The translations under genes and the position numbers were made by a program. 64,000 nucleotides of DNA from the NCBI GenBank assembly GCA_907165135.1, contig OU015568.1, positions 1,496,501 through 1,560,500 on the forward strand, read 5' to 3'. Positions 48,831 to 60,000 of this stretch are shown piece after piece (the stretch's first letter is position 1; each line of letters begins with the position of its first letter). The stretch comes from Oikopleura dioica. Its lineage: Eukaryota > Chordata > Appendicularia > Copelata > Oikopleuridae. The notes beneath the pieces were generated by a model. The model did no database searches and was not told the DNA's origin. It saw only the letters and a list, made by a program, of their open reading frames with translations.

Positions 48831-49834
48831 TTAGCACAAATTATCGTTGTAGAAGTTTCGGACCTTTCGAGCAGCTCGAATGATCTGTCGGTGGACCCGG
48901 CCTCGTCCCTCGCAAGCCCAGTTTCGCGCCCAGGAGTTGATGGCAGCGTTGACTTGGCCGTTGAGCTTGCACATGTCGTCGGCGTCGAAGACTTGGATGT
49001 CTTCAGCTTCGGCCTCGAATCCGTTTTCAGCGTAGCAGCTATCATCGGTCTCAGATCGCTTCATCTTGTTGAGGATCTTGGTCATTCGCTTCTGGTATCG
49101 GGGGAAGTAGTCTTCGTCTCCGTTGTAAGAATCAAAGATTCGCTGAAAATCATTTTGGACTTGAAAGAAAAATCTTCCCTAGACTCACGTTCAAGTGCAT
49201 TTCGATGATTTGGAGTCGGCTCATTCGCTCAAAGCTGAATTCGAAGCCGGCGTGCTTGACGGTTTCATCAGTGAAAAAGGTGATGGTGGCCTGACCGCCG
49301 CTGACGAAGAAATCAGGAAATCCGTCGTTGCTGGGGTTGACAAGGTCGTAAAACGTCTTGCCATCTTCGTCCTCCTTATTTTTAGAAGATCGTCGTCGTC
49401 GTGCGGCTTCTCCGCAAAAGTGGAATTCATCACCGTTAGCTTCGACTTTGACGAAATCCCAGCCGCAGACATAGTGTTCCTCGACATCAAAGGTGTTGGC
49501 GACGATGTTGAAGCCAGGGATGTTTCCGAAATCGATGTCCCAGACGCAGTTGAGCCAGTCGTAGTACATGCCTCGATCGAAGCCAGGAGAGTAGATGATC
49601 GTCTCGGTATCAGTGATTCTTCCACCGCATTCTCCGTCGTAGAAGCTGGAGGAGCTAGAGCTAGAGGAGCTTGAGGAGCTTGAGGAGCTGGAGGAGCTCG
49701 ACGAGCTGTAATGGGTTGCAACAGCGCTGGCGATGATAGTTGTAAAAAGCTAAAATCGTTCGTTATTATCTATGTTTTGAACGTTTCTTTCTCTGCTATC
49801 AGTAAACGTATATTTCTTATGAAATTACCTTCAT
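48831..49834 (-). CDS. Secreted poly-Ser CUB-domain protein, copy B (292 aa)
   Basis: Same architecture as copy A: two-codon exon 1 (49834-49829), exon 2 (49749-49189) and exon 3 (49142-48831), totalling 293 codons. The C-terminal exon is nearly identical to copy A. Exon 2 differs more, mainly in the Ser run, around the CUB loops (LNCVWDIDFG, GWDFVKVEANGDEFHFCG) and in the basic linker (ARRRRSSKNKEDED). The duplication includes upstream DNA. Both copies appear functional. Confidence 0.85.
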
Positions 49835-49883
49835 TTTTGTTTCCTCAGGATATTCTGATGATTTTTTTAACGATAAAATTCAG

Positions 49884-49937
49884 ATTTATAGTGTTTCGCG
49901 TGACCCGCTGCTGCTAGGTGGCGATGCGACGAGGTCA
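49884..49937 (-). promoter_or_regulatory. TATA box and conserved upstream block, copy B
   Basis: TATAAAT at 49890-49884 (minus) and the block 49901-49937 match copy A with about two substitutions, while the sequence beyond has diverged. Conservation suggests a shared regulatory element or simply recent duplication. Confidence 0.6.
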
Positions 49938-50876
49938 GCATTGCGCTCACGATCGAATTGCCGAATGTACAAAAATAGCTCTCGCGACCTAGTGCTACGG
50001 ATTTTTCTCAAATTTTACAATATTCACAGTAAATTCCTTCTTTTCATAAACAATGAATAATGCTGCATTATTAAGACCATACCTACTAGGTATATCAAGG
50101 CGTTTGACTCAAAACCTAACTTCGTCTCCTCAAAGGGTTTTTGGCTTCAAATAAAAAAAATCTCAGATACAACTTCGTCGAAAAAGTGAGACATCATTCG
50201 CCTGCTCTTCTATTTTTTATTTTTTGACCATGTTGAGTCAATCATTGATGACTCAAAAACTGACGGATCTGGGGTCAAACTCAGGGGTCAATTCTAAAAT
50301 TTTCGGCAATTTTCCAAGCTTCAAATGCATAAAAATGTTCATTCCGAAACTTTCTGGAAGCCAGTTGAACTTCAACTGTTGAAGGCTCACAAAATTCAGC
50401 AAAACGAGTTCTTTCAGATGTGTGCCGAGAAATTCAAGCCGAACAGAAAAAAATAAGTTAGTACGTTTTTTCACTTTTTTCAATTAAGGGTGTCAACAAC
50501 GATTTTCAGCCAACTTTTGAAACCTATACTTTGGTCAATGAAAAGTAGACAGAGGTCTAAAATGCCGAGACTACGGGTAAAAAATGTTTCTAAAGGACCT
50601 ACGGGCAGCACTTTTTAAGCTTTTGTTTTAGCTTACAACAATTTAAACTTTGTTTAGCAAATTTGAGTTTGCTGAAAAAGGTACTTTAAATACGTTGTAA
50701 CCACATCATTGTTTGAAGGCAAAACTTTCAGCATAAGTTATGCTGCATAACTTTCTGAAAAAAAAACTAATTAGATGAATCCCATAAATTATGGCCGATA
50801 AAACAAACTTTACGCTACAATAATTATCACTCATCTTTGTGATCTTCATATTTTTCAGTAAAAAATAGTTTGATTT
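49938..50876. other. Spacer with one doubtful ORF
   Basis: A minus-strand frame at 50253-50483 is Leu-rich (THLKELVLLNFVSLQQLKF) and recalls leucine-rich repeats, but it is short and isolated. Nothing else is supported. Confidence 0.3.
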
Positions 50877-51430
50877 TCAGTATTTCCAAATTTTCGACAC
50901 TCTTGGTTGATTTTCGACAGTCGTTTCAGGAGGTGAGTTAAACATCAGAGATTCGGGATTTTTCTGAACTATCGAAAGGGACTCCTCAATTTGTAGTGGC
51001 TCATCGTCGTCTTTGAAGACCCTAAAGCATGAATTAAAAATGTTTATTAGTGTAAATTTTTGATTAAAAATGGTTTATAACCTACATGGTTTGAGTTCGA
51101 ATCGCAGCGTAGAATACATCAACATAATTCTGCACACTTGGATACTGATTTCCTAGCTCCTTGAACTTGTCCTCAAATTCTGCATTAAGAATTAATAGAA
51201 AAAGCGACAAATGCGAGTTTTCTGTCATCCATTCACAGAAACGTTCAAACGAGCAGATGCTCTTGTCGAATAAAGCTCCAATATTCTCGTGAATCCAGGG
51301 TTCGAACTTGTTTTTTATTCTTCCGTCTAAGAATTGAGGAGAGTCGTAAACCCTCGCCAGTACTCGGTAGCCAAAGTAAAGGGCACTTAGTTCAAGAGCT
51401 CTTTTCCAGAGTTTATGAATTTTGAGAAGA
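50877..51430 (-). CDS. 3' part of an unrecognised helical protein gene
   Basis: An open exon from about 51430 to 51086 encodes a helical segment with conserved-looking Trp and Phe (IHKLWKRALELSALYFGYRV, SFERFCEWMTENSHLSLFLL). A GT-AG intron joins it in frame to 51021-50877, an acidic then Pro-containing tail ending VSKIWKY. Upstream exons near 51500-51600 are likely but not solved. The helical pattern faintly recalls an RGS fold; I would not assign it. Confidence 0.5.
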
Positions 51431-52479
51431 AAAAAAGGGGGAAAAGAAACATCGAAACTCCATACATCTGCGTCTGTTTCTTCAAATATTTCTCGTTGCC
51501 CACAAAGTCATGATTCAAAAATGCTCAAAAATATTTCCTAAACTCTTGCCGAAATTGCCAAAAGCCAGGAATTGGCCTCGAATACCATCTTCTTCCTACA
51601 ACTCTTCCGAATAATTTCATTTTTTTTCCCTCTCAAATATCGCTACTCAATCGTTTCCGCATAATTACTCATCGAGCCAACCCTTCTTGCCCTCCAAATC
51701 GAAGCCAACTTCAATCAGCAGAAGTCTGGTCGTTCCAATTTTCGTTGGTTCAACGATGCAGATGATTATCTTGACTTTTAGGAGGGCATTAATCAGACAG
51801 ATTTCCGCATCCTCACGCATGTCCGATTTTGCTCAATAATCCAAGATCGTCCTCATGCATATACCCTCTTCAAATGCTAATTACATGCATTTTATTTTGA
51901 CTCGTCATTTTTCTTTTGAATAAAAAAATTGTTATTGTGACGAATGGCAGAGATTTCAGGGACATCAGGTAGGATCTCTTCCTTGATTTCAGAGGTAAAA
52001 TTTTTGCACTATCATCAGCCCAGCTGATTTATTTCGAGTCAGAAAAAATGATTAGCAAGCAAGAACCCCGATAATTTATCTCCTGTCTTTCAAAAGACAA
52101 GTAATCTTTGCATCTTAAATTTGGTCTTAGATTTTATTGCCAAAATAATTTTAATTTTAGTCTTCTCCATCAGTCACACCGTTGAAATAGATGAATCTGT
52201 AGATATAAAACAAGATTTAAAGCATATAGAATCTTGCCAATGCTAATCCCGAAGAAAGGGGATGGCCAAGAAGGTTTGAGTCAAGAAAACAGCGCCTCGG
52301 AAAAGGAGAACGCAAAGCATTCCAAACTTATTTTCTCAAACGGAATAAGCAGGGGGCGAACTAGACTCGGTATTGAAAGTAATGGATAGATGATTGAAGA
52401 AACAGAGAATGAGCTTTTGGCTTTGAAAAGCTTCACGATTCTTGGTAAATAATAAGGGGTGGTGTCTGGCAGGTAGTTG
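51431..52479. other. Spacer, no supported gene
   Basis: Apart from possible 5' exons of the preceding minus-strand gene (to about 51600), I see only AT-rich DNA and short unsupported ORFs, including one at 52281-52490 that runs into MITE copy 2. Confidence 0.35.
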
Positions 52480-52650
52480 AGGGTTATCATTCGAGCTGCC
52501 CCTAACCCTAAACCGAAGGCCTAAGGCATAAACCAGGGGGCTTCGCCCCCCGGACCTCCCCTTAAAAGTTCCGCGTCCCTTACCCTAAGCAGTAGCCCAG
52601 CTTCTAGAGATATTGGATGGCTCGAATCATTGGCTCGAATGATAACCCCT
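52480..52650. mobile_element. MITE copy 2 with telomere-like repeats
   Basis: Perfect inverted ends: GGGTTATCATTCGAGC (52480-52496) and GCTCGAATGATAACCC (about 52633-52649). The interior has CCCTAACCCTAAACC, a GGGGGCTTCGCCCCCC hairpin and TTACCCTAAGC. It shares CTAGAGATATTGGATGGCTCGAATCA-type sequence with copy 1 (as GAGATATAGGATGGCTCG). It lies about 200 bp upstream of the GPCR start. Confidence 0.8.
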
Positions 52651-52862
52651 CTCTTCGTCATATAGATTATATCATATAATTTATATGGTACACATGCGAA
52701 GCTATAATCCGCTCTTCAGCATATTGAAATCTGAAAATAATCCGCTCAATAGCGGCGAAATTCGACGATTGCGTGTGCGCAAGCCAGTTCAGATCAGAAG
52801 ATATAGTTTTTATACGTTCTTCTATCAATTATTACAGAAGCAATAAATATTTTAAAAGCCTT

Positions 52863-55340
52863 ATGAAATCTATGAAAAATCAGTTCGTTAATGACTCTAT
52901 GCTTTTTTTCGTAGAGCACAAATGTACGATCAACGAGAAAATTACTTGAGAGAAAAAAGTTTAGCTTTGTTTTAGGGTCTGTTGTTGGGCTAACGATCGG
53001 AGTCATTGTTGTTTTCTGGATTGTGATAGGAAATGCCTTTACGATTTATGGTAAGTTAAAAGAGATGATGCGAAACAAAGGCGAAATAGAGTTTTTTTAT
53101 GATCAAAGCTAGATTATAATTTTTTTGAGAAATTTTTCAGTATAATTTATGCTTCTTATATCATAAGAATCATCTTCTTAAAAAAGATGGCGAGATATTT
53201 TGAAATGGCCAATTTCATTTGAAGTAAAAAGGTTGCATATATTTACCCCTCTTTTCTGGAAACGCCTAGAGAATATAAATGTGCCCCAAATTAAACCATT
53301 TACTAGGCCTTTTGCGATTTAAGCCGCCACGGAATAGCAGCGGCTCTGAGCGTCGCCGTCGGATCACCTACCATTATCTTTTCAGGTAAGATCATCCTCC
53401 TCATCACCATTATGCGTTTTTCTCCACGTGAGAAATAAAAGTTTCTTGAACCTTCTACTCTTGGTCGTCTAAAATAATGGCTAAATATTAAGTAATGCTG
53501 TCGCAGATTTGCTGATTGGAATAATCGTTACTCCCCTCGCCTTGTATCAGGAATTCAATGAATGGCCAAGCGCAGTTCCTTGTAAATTTTGGATAACGCT
53601 AGGTACACCCTTCTGTCTTCTTATGATCTTGATTCTTGAACGTAGATATAACTTGCTGTACCGCCTCGTGTCTCAGTTTAATGATCATTTCCCTGGATCG
53701 CTGGTTCACTTGCAAGCGGCCGATTCCTCCGAAGTGGTACACAGGTAAATTTGGAATACAGTCGGGGACAACTAACTCAGAAGGAGAAAAAATAAGCGAA
53801 CCATAAAACATGTTAATTGACGTTCTTAGCTGCCGCCTAAATAATTAAGACTTCTTCCCCTTACAAATCAAACGAACCCAATAAATAGTCATATTTGATA
53901 GACAGAAGAGCAGATCAAGTAATCGTCATTGTCTGGATAATCTCCGTTACCGTCTCGGCGCTTACAGTACATTCTGTCGACGAGGAAAATCAGCTCATGC
54001 TCCGCTCCAGGCTCTTTAATCAAAGCGACAGTATGCGTTGGGAATGTGTGGCGAGCTTTAGCCCGTTTTATGCAATATGGTCAGTCTTCCTTGATTTCAA
54101 CGACTTCACTCATTTCGTAGCTCGGCGACGGTGAGCTTCATCATTCCTGGAATCATCATTGTCGTCTCCAATATTGGTATCATCACTGTCTCAGCAAAGC
54201 TGAACGAGCGGAATCGAAAAAGAATGCTTTCATCGCCAGCTGGAATGCTCAAGCGAAAAAATCCAAGGTTCGACTTCTCAAAAAGGAGCCTCAGACTCTT
54301 GTCTTACTGCTTTGTAAAAACAAAATTGAGCATGATTAGCTGAATTGGCTGTTTCAACCAGAAACACAAAATAATTCAACTCATGTCGCTTGCATAATAA
54401 CTTCAGAGTCTTAAAAACATGTGTCTTGAAACACGCTATCTAAAAATTGAAATTGTAGAGCGGCCCAGCAAATCGCTGCAAACGACCGGCTGGGGCCATT
54501 ATTTTCCATCAGCGAGCCCCTCTGCAGCAAGTGAGTCGCTAATCATAGTCTTCATCGGATCACGTGCGATTTTAGAGCCCCAAGCCTGGATGTTTCAAAA
54601 GCATTATCCTCCAGCGAAAAGAATCGTCGGGAAAGAAGACTGAACAGGACTTGCACCTTGATAAGCATTTGCTTCGTCTTTTGTTGGCTTCCTTTTTCAA
54701 TTCTGCAGAGCGTTCGGAGCGTTTTTCCCTCAACTTTTGATGGTTAGAGCCTAATTTAGAACCCCCTTTCTTTATTTTTCTTAAAAAAGTTTCTTTTCCA
54801 GGGGTCAACATCATTTTCGACATAACGATTTGGCTTGGTTGGGGAAATTCAGCATTGAATCCGGTTATTTATTACTCAAATCTGGAGCATTTCAATAGGC
54901 TGAAGAATTTTATTCTGAAAGTTGGCGGGGAGTCCTCTATTTGGACTCGCCCGACGAGGTCGAATTCGAAAGAAGGAAGAGGCACAAATGGGTAAGAGAA
55001 TGAGGATATCGTTTCGTTTACATTCAATCAAGCCCGATTCTACCAAAATCCCCGACGATAGACAATGTGCTCCCGCGCTGGCTGGACAAAAAGCGAGAAA
55101 AAAGGTAAGAACTAGTAAGATAAAACTGCTCTTATCAAATTCTTCCATAGAAAATCGCACGACACTCTATCCGTCCGAAGCAGGGCTGCTGAATTCGGAG
55201 CGTTTGCGTTTGCCCGCGATTTTTTGGCGGAAGATCCGCTGATTTTCTCCGTTTCTCCGCGCTATTCTCCGATCGTCCGATCGTCCGAGTTTATCCGCCG
55301 CGCGGATCGTCCGCGATTACCCGCTACCCTTTTTCTCTAG
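52863..55340 (+). CDS. Rhodopsin-class GPCR, last exon interrupted by a MITE (476 aa as encoded)
   Basis: Ten exons join with closed phases: 52863-52886, 52915-53050, 53307-53385, 53493-53744, 53906-54079, 54121-54267, 54576-54742, 54802-54991, 55033-55104 and 55151-55340. Span 1 has the IGNAF motif and span 2 NAVADLLIG. After span 3 the usual DRY is ERR. Span 5 has FIIPG, span 6 CWLPF and span 7 NSALNPVIYY, all hallmarks of class A receptors, most like biogenic-amine types. The third loop is basic. Conserved Cys in loops 1 and 2 are present (PCKFW, WECVAS). The current frame runs 53 codons into the MITE before a stop at 55338. The ligand is unknown. Confidence 0.88.
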
Positions 55341-55544
55341 CCAATCAAAAGGGAGGAACACCGTTTAAATTCGTCTTTTCAGCGGAAATTTCGGCGGATT
55401 ATCCGCGATTCTCCGCTCCCTTTTCTCCGCTTGAAACCGGCGGATCTTCCGTGAAAAAAACTGCGGATTTTCCGTGAAACAGCTGCGGATTTTCCGCCAA
55501 AGAAATCGCGGGTAAACGCAAACGCTCCGAATTCAGCAGCCCTG
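55181..55544. mobile_element. hAT-like MITE with 8-bp TSD
   Basis: GTCCGAAG is duplicated at 55173-55180 and 55545-55552. The 364-bp element starts CAGGGCTGCTGAATTCGGAG and has terminal inverted repeats of about 60 bp with three mismatches. The interior repeats CGGATTTTCCG-like units. The 8-bp duplication and CAGGG ends are typical of hAT elements. It has no transposase. Confidence 0.88.
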
Positions 55545-55634
55545 GTCCGAAGCTCTTTTGGCCAAGACTCTCTTGCTCCTGGTCAAACAACTCTCTCTGC
55601 TCAAACTCAAGATCCAATCCTGCAATTTTTATGA

Positions 55635-56097
55635 CAAAAAGAAAGAGACAAGTGATTTTTTTTTTTTGAATATTTTTTTTGTATTTGGCAATTCTTTTAC
55701 ATAAATATAGACAGAGCCTTTCACCTTCATCAATCTTCCTCGGCTACAGCGAGCAGTAGCGTCATAAAATTTCGATCAAGGACTAGGTCCTACTTTTGGT
55801 AAGACGAAGCTTAAAGTACTCCGCTATCCGCTGCAGGTCACGACGCACCTGTCGATCACGCGTGCACCGTGCGGTCTCGTCATTTCCCACGAAACAAGAG
55901 GTCTCCTTTGGAGAGTCTTGCTTCGCGGCTTGATCAGAGACCGGTTGGTATTAAGAGCCCACGGAGAGCTTCAAGTGCTTAACGAAAGTTGAGGTTCATT
56001 CCTGCAGCGGAGAATGGCGTGAAAGGTGAAGTGTACGGATTACAATAGTAGTGGTTTTAAAATAGGCTTTAAAAGCAGTGATCTTAAAACACTGAAT
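55635..56097. other. Spacer with an unexplained GC-rich stretch
   Basis: After a T-rich run (55650-55690), 55800-55990 is GC-rich with a plus-strand frame open for about 55 codons to the TAA at about 55982. It has no start codon or known domain. I could not match it to 5S, U1, U2 or U6 RNA. Confidence 0.3.
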
Positions 56098-56778
56098 TTA
56101 AGCGAAGAGGGAGTTGGGGTTGGCTGGCTGAGCGTCGGAGGAGAATCCGAAGTAGGAGATCTGAGCGACATCACCGAAGGCGCAGGAGAGGGAGCTTCCG
56201 GAAGTGGACATGGCGTCACCGTTGCAGGTCTGGTTCTGGACGGCACCGAAGGAAGAGAGATCGACGGCGAAGGAGTCGTCAGCGTTGGCAACTGGGACCT
56301 GGAAGTTGTTGTTGTCTGGGGCAAAGGCGAAGTTTCCGATGAGGTTGGCTCGGCCCTCGGCGGCTCCCTGGTCGACGCAGGAGACGGAGATGTCGGCCTC
56401 AGTTCCGCAGGTGGAGTTGTCGAGGTTTCCATCAGCATCGTAGGACTGTGGGAAGAAGGCGAGGACCTCAACGGTGGAACCCTCGAAGATACCTTCGAAA
56501 GAGGTGAAGGTAGAGTCGGAAGTCCAAAAGACACCACCGACGGAGACGAAGGAAGTGGCGTAACCACCGAAGGAGATGGTGCAGGTGGCGTTGACTGGGG
56601 AGTCACCGGCATCGACGGAGGCGACGGCACCGCAGGTCTGGACATCGTTCTGTCCTTGCCATTCGGCGGCGGAGGCCTAGAAGTAAAATGTCAAATCGAT
56701 ATATCGAAAATTTTTATTTTTTTTTAAATTTTTTTCTCTGATACTTACAAAAGCAGCGAGGGTGGCGGCGATCTTCAT
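56098..56778 (-). CDS. Highly codon-biased secreted protein (202 aa)
   Basis: Exon 1 (56778-56749, MKIAATLAAF) carries the start of the signal peptide. A 72-bp GT-AG intron leads to exon 2 (56676-56098), giving 203 codons. The mature chain is acidic, rich in Ser, Ala, Phe and Gly, with Cys pairs and NxT/NxS sites (NATC, NSTC, NQTC). Codons are almost all C-ending (GCC, TCC, AAC, GTC), so the two other long ORFs over this region (about 200-233 codons) are shadows. Very strong bias suggests an abundant extracellular product. In a larvacean a house-component (oikosin-like) role is conceivable but is only inference. Confidence 0.75.
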
Positions 56779-56845
56779 TTTGAAAAGTTTTAGAAGAGTT
56801 TAGATACTTGAGCTAGAACTGATCTTCGCAGTGCTGATGCGATGA

Positions 56846-56852
56846 TTTTATA
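56846..56852 (-). promoter_or_regulatory. TATA box of the codon-biased secreted gene
   Basis: TATAAAA on the minus strand, about 70 bp upstream of the ATG and bordered by GC-rich sequence (GCGCCGCGC). Spacing fits a core promoter. Confidence 0.6.
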
Positions 56853-57029
56853 GCGCGGCGCTTGGAGCACTTTCGATAGTTGGCGCGCGCGAGCACGCGT
56901 GAGCGTTCATGAAATCGAGCGTGGGATTCTCTGAACGTATCCGCTCGTACCACTTTTTGCATTTCGAGATCTCCTCTCAAATATCTCGTTTCTCGAAAAT
57001 CAATATGGATCGGCAACTTTTGATGAAAG

Positions 57030-60000
57030 ACTGATTGAAATCAAGGAAGAAAACTGATTTTTATTCAAATTTCTTGGCTATTCACAATTCTCAGCACGCT
57101 TTTAAGGTCTTTAAAAATGCCCTTACATTTTTTGTAAGCTTTTCTGATGATTTTCGCAGAAAGAGTACCTCGATGTCAGATTTTATAAGCCAAAGTAACG
57201 AACCTTTGAAAAGTAGCGTTAGAAAGTAGGACGAGTAGTTCTACTTCTAGACAGAAAATGTCCTGGGGTCAAATTTTCCAAGCTCAAAAAGCTGATCGAC
57301 AAGAAATCTTCACGTGCTTCAGCCTCAAGGCTAGTTAGAACAAGCTCGCCCTTTCCTTCTTGAGTACAGAGCATGCTTCTTTCGAACGTGTCTCACTGAG
57401 AAACGGAGCCAGACCGTCATTCTATTGGTAAGTATGGGAGCAAATGTGATTCTCAAAAGAACAAATTGAAAAGTACCTCGTTTAGGATTAACGAAAACGT
57501 GGCCTAATCTTTTTCCTCCAAGTCATTCTTTCTCCTTTTACGAGTTCAGGCCTAGTTAGTGGAAATTTATTTTGGTGAAAAATATCGTCATGATACGATT
57601 CGTCATCAAAGTGCGTCTCGTGTCTCTCGCTAACTCCGTAGTACTCGGAAGCGACCGCATATTTAACCCGAAAACACGGGAGGGTCAAAAATGAAATTAT
57701 CCACTTTGAAAATCCGGGGAGGGATCACTCTGATCATCATTAAACGAGGGCTTATTGAAATTCGAGCGCGAGAACGGAGTTAGCGAAGGTTGAAATTTCG
57801 AAAATTGCCACTTAGAGGGGTTCTTTAGAGCTTGGCTTTAGAAATTCTGCTGAAAAGGAGATGGAGCTCTAGAGTTTTTGGATTGCTGCCAACTTTTTCG
57901 CTGGCTTTACGAAGGAACGTGAACGTAATCGGATCAACCTGTTCGGCTTGGAATTCCAAGGAGAACTCAGAAGACTTCTTCAACGCAAAAGTTGACGAAT
58001 GTCAGCAGAAAATAGACACCTGAACTAGTTTCAACCAGAGTAACTCTTTATCTTTAACCATGCGTAGTAAGCGTGAGAGGAACTATCCCTGAAGATAAGC
58101 TAGCGTAACGATAAGCCTATTTCGCCCTTGTCAGAATAAACGTCAAACAAGGATGTCCAAAAGTGACTTGGGAGCGTTTTTGAATTACGAAAGTTGACTC
58201 TGTTTTTCTCCACTAGAAATCACTGCATTCTTCTTTTGAGCGTTGCCATTCTTGTTTCACATTTTTGAGTCATCCGCCGCCGCCCCAGATAGAAAATTAA
58301 CCCCAAAACAAGCATAATGGTGCAATGGCGAAATCGTGGGCACAAATCTTCATAAGTCGTTTTGCGAAAAATTCACGAGTCGCTTTACTAAGTCGCTGAG
58401 AGTCAAACAGCTGTGCCCACACGGGTCAGAAGCGCTAATTCTTTCGATTTGTTGATAGTCGAAAATGCTTGTCGAGCAAATTTTTTGATCAAAAGTTACT
58501 TTGAAAAATGAAATTGGAAAACGAAACTCGTGCTGATTTTTTCAACCCCACGTTTTGAGCTTATCTAAAGAGCTGCGGTATTTTCTCAAGGAATTAGTGT
58601 GCGCTGCAGTGAAAATAAAGCTGCAAATTTCATCTACGAGGGATTGATTTAATCCTGGGTGAAATCCGGACAAGTCAAGTTCGGAGAATTTTTTTCGAAA
58701 TTCAAAATTCAAAATCAAAGTCGAATATTCTGAATATTCAGAATTTTAAATATTCTGATAAGAAAAGTTCATTTTCGATGAATTTTTTGACCAAAGTCTT
58801 TGAAACGAAAAATAGTTTCGAAAATCAATTTGATTTGCAAAAAAAAGACTGTTTTTTATTGTCTACAAAAAATATTCTTAGAATTTTATTATTGAAAAAT
58901 GTCAAAAAGTCTGATTCAAGTGACAAGTCAGAGTTCTCGAGCTTTCAACCCGCGGCGTGTCCTTCTGACGTGTAACATCTGTAATTGACAGATAACGAGA
59001 AAGCGCGCTGATACGAGTGCGAGGCTTCAAAAACGGAAACCGCACGAAACTCAAATAATCAGCCTTGCTCTCTACCGAAATTCGCGTCTTTTCAAAATTC
59101 GTCAAAGCGTTTTTTCTATTTATTCTTCTTTAGTACCACTAAAACTCATGGGAAGAAAATGACGCGGCTCGAACCTGCATTAACCCGTGTAGAAGGCCAT
59201 CTGTCGAGGTTAAATTGATGGCGTCGCTCAATCTTCGTAAATCTAGCGCTGCCGTAACGAGGTAAATCGCCACGTACGTCGAATACGCAGTGCACGCGAG
59301 ATATGCATGAGCCTCGCCGCTAGACCCCGCAGCTTCTATCCGCCATCCGCTCCGTTTCCCAAAGAACTTGACAAGAAATGGGACAAGTTTTGTCTGGAAA
59401 ATAGTCTTTTAAAGTGGCAAGACTTTGGAATTTTCGATTTTTTGTCTACTTTTTGAGAAGTTTTTTTCAGTACGAAAAATTGGAGCACGTGTTAAGCGGC
59501 CTCAAGTAAGCCGCAAAATTAAAGTCGTCGCCCGATTTTGCGTTAAAACTACGTTACGTGTTATTTCTTCTGAGAGGAACGTCGCTGAGGCCCAAGTGTT
59601 TAGAAAATAATCAGCAGTGGTCGCACCTCCCACGTGGAAGGCCTTATCGCAACCTTTTTTAAAGTGCTACTTCTACTGATACGAGCCGCGGGCGAGAACG
59701 AACTTAAGTTTCTACTTTTAACTTTAGAGTATTCCAAAAAGTACGTTTGATATTCTAATCCTAGTCGAAAAACTCGAATCTTTTTGATAAAAAAATCGAA
59801 ATTCTCGTCGAAAATTTCGAAATTTTGTCGAAAAATCTAATTTTAAATCGTCCATATCGCTATAAAAGTCGAAAAAAATTGATCAAGAAACGTCGAAAAT
59901 CTCTAGATGAAAAATTCCATCTTTTTGAAAACATCGCTTTTTGCAAAAATCTTTCTAGAGCAGAAGTTGTTGTGAGGCCTTTTTTAGTGAGATGGTCAGT

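Noticed and set aside
51090-51110. GAGTTCGAATCGC, B-box-like
   Set aside because: It lies inside an open coding exon on the minus strand and has no surrounding cloverleaf.
55800-55990. GC-rich stretch considered as 5S rRNA, U snRNA or other structural RNA
   Set aside because: No match to the box sequences of 5S, U1, U2 or U6 that I know; left as unexplained.
56026-56727. 233-codon plus-strand ORF (Gly/Val/Glu-rich)
   Set aside because: It is antisense to a spliced secreted gene with signal peptide, N-glycosylation sites and strong codon bias; the plus frame has repetitive, low-complexity composition.
59160-59225. Possible tRNA on the minus strand (AGGTTCGAGCC B-box-like, GACGC/GCGTC ends)
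   Set aside because: The T-arm and D-arm cannot be folded properly and the total length is too short.
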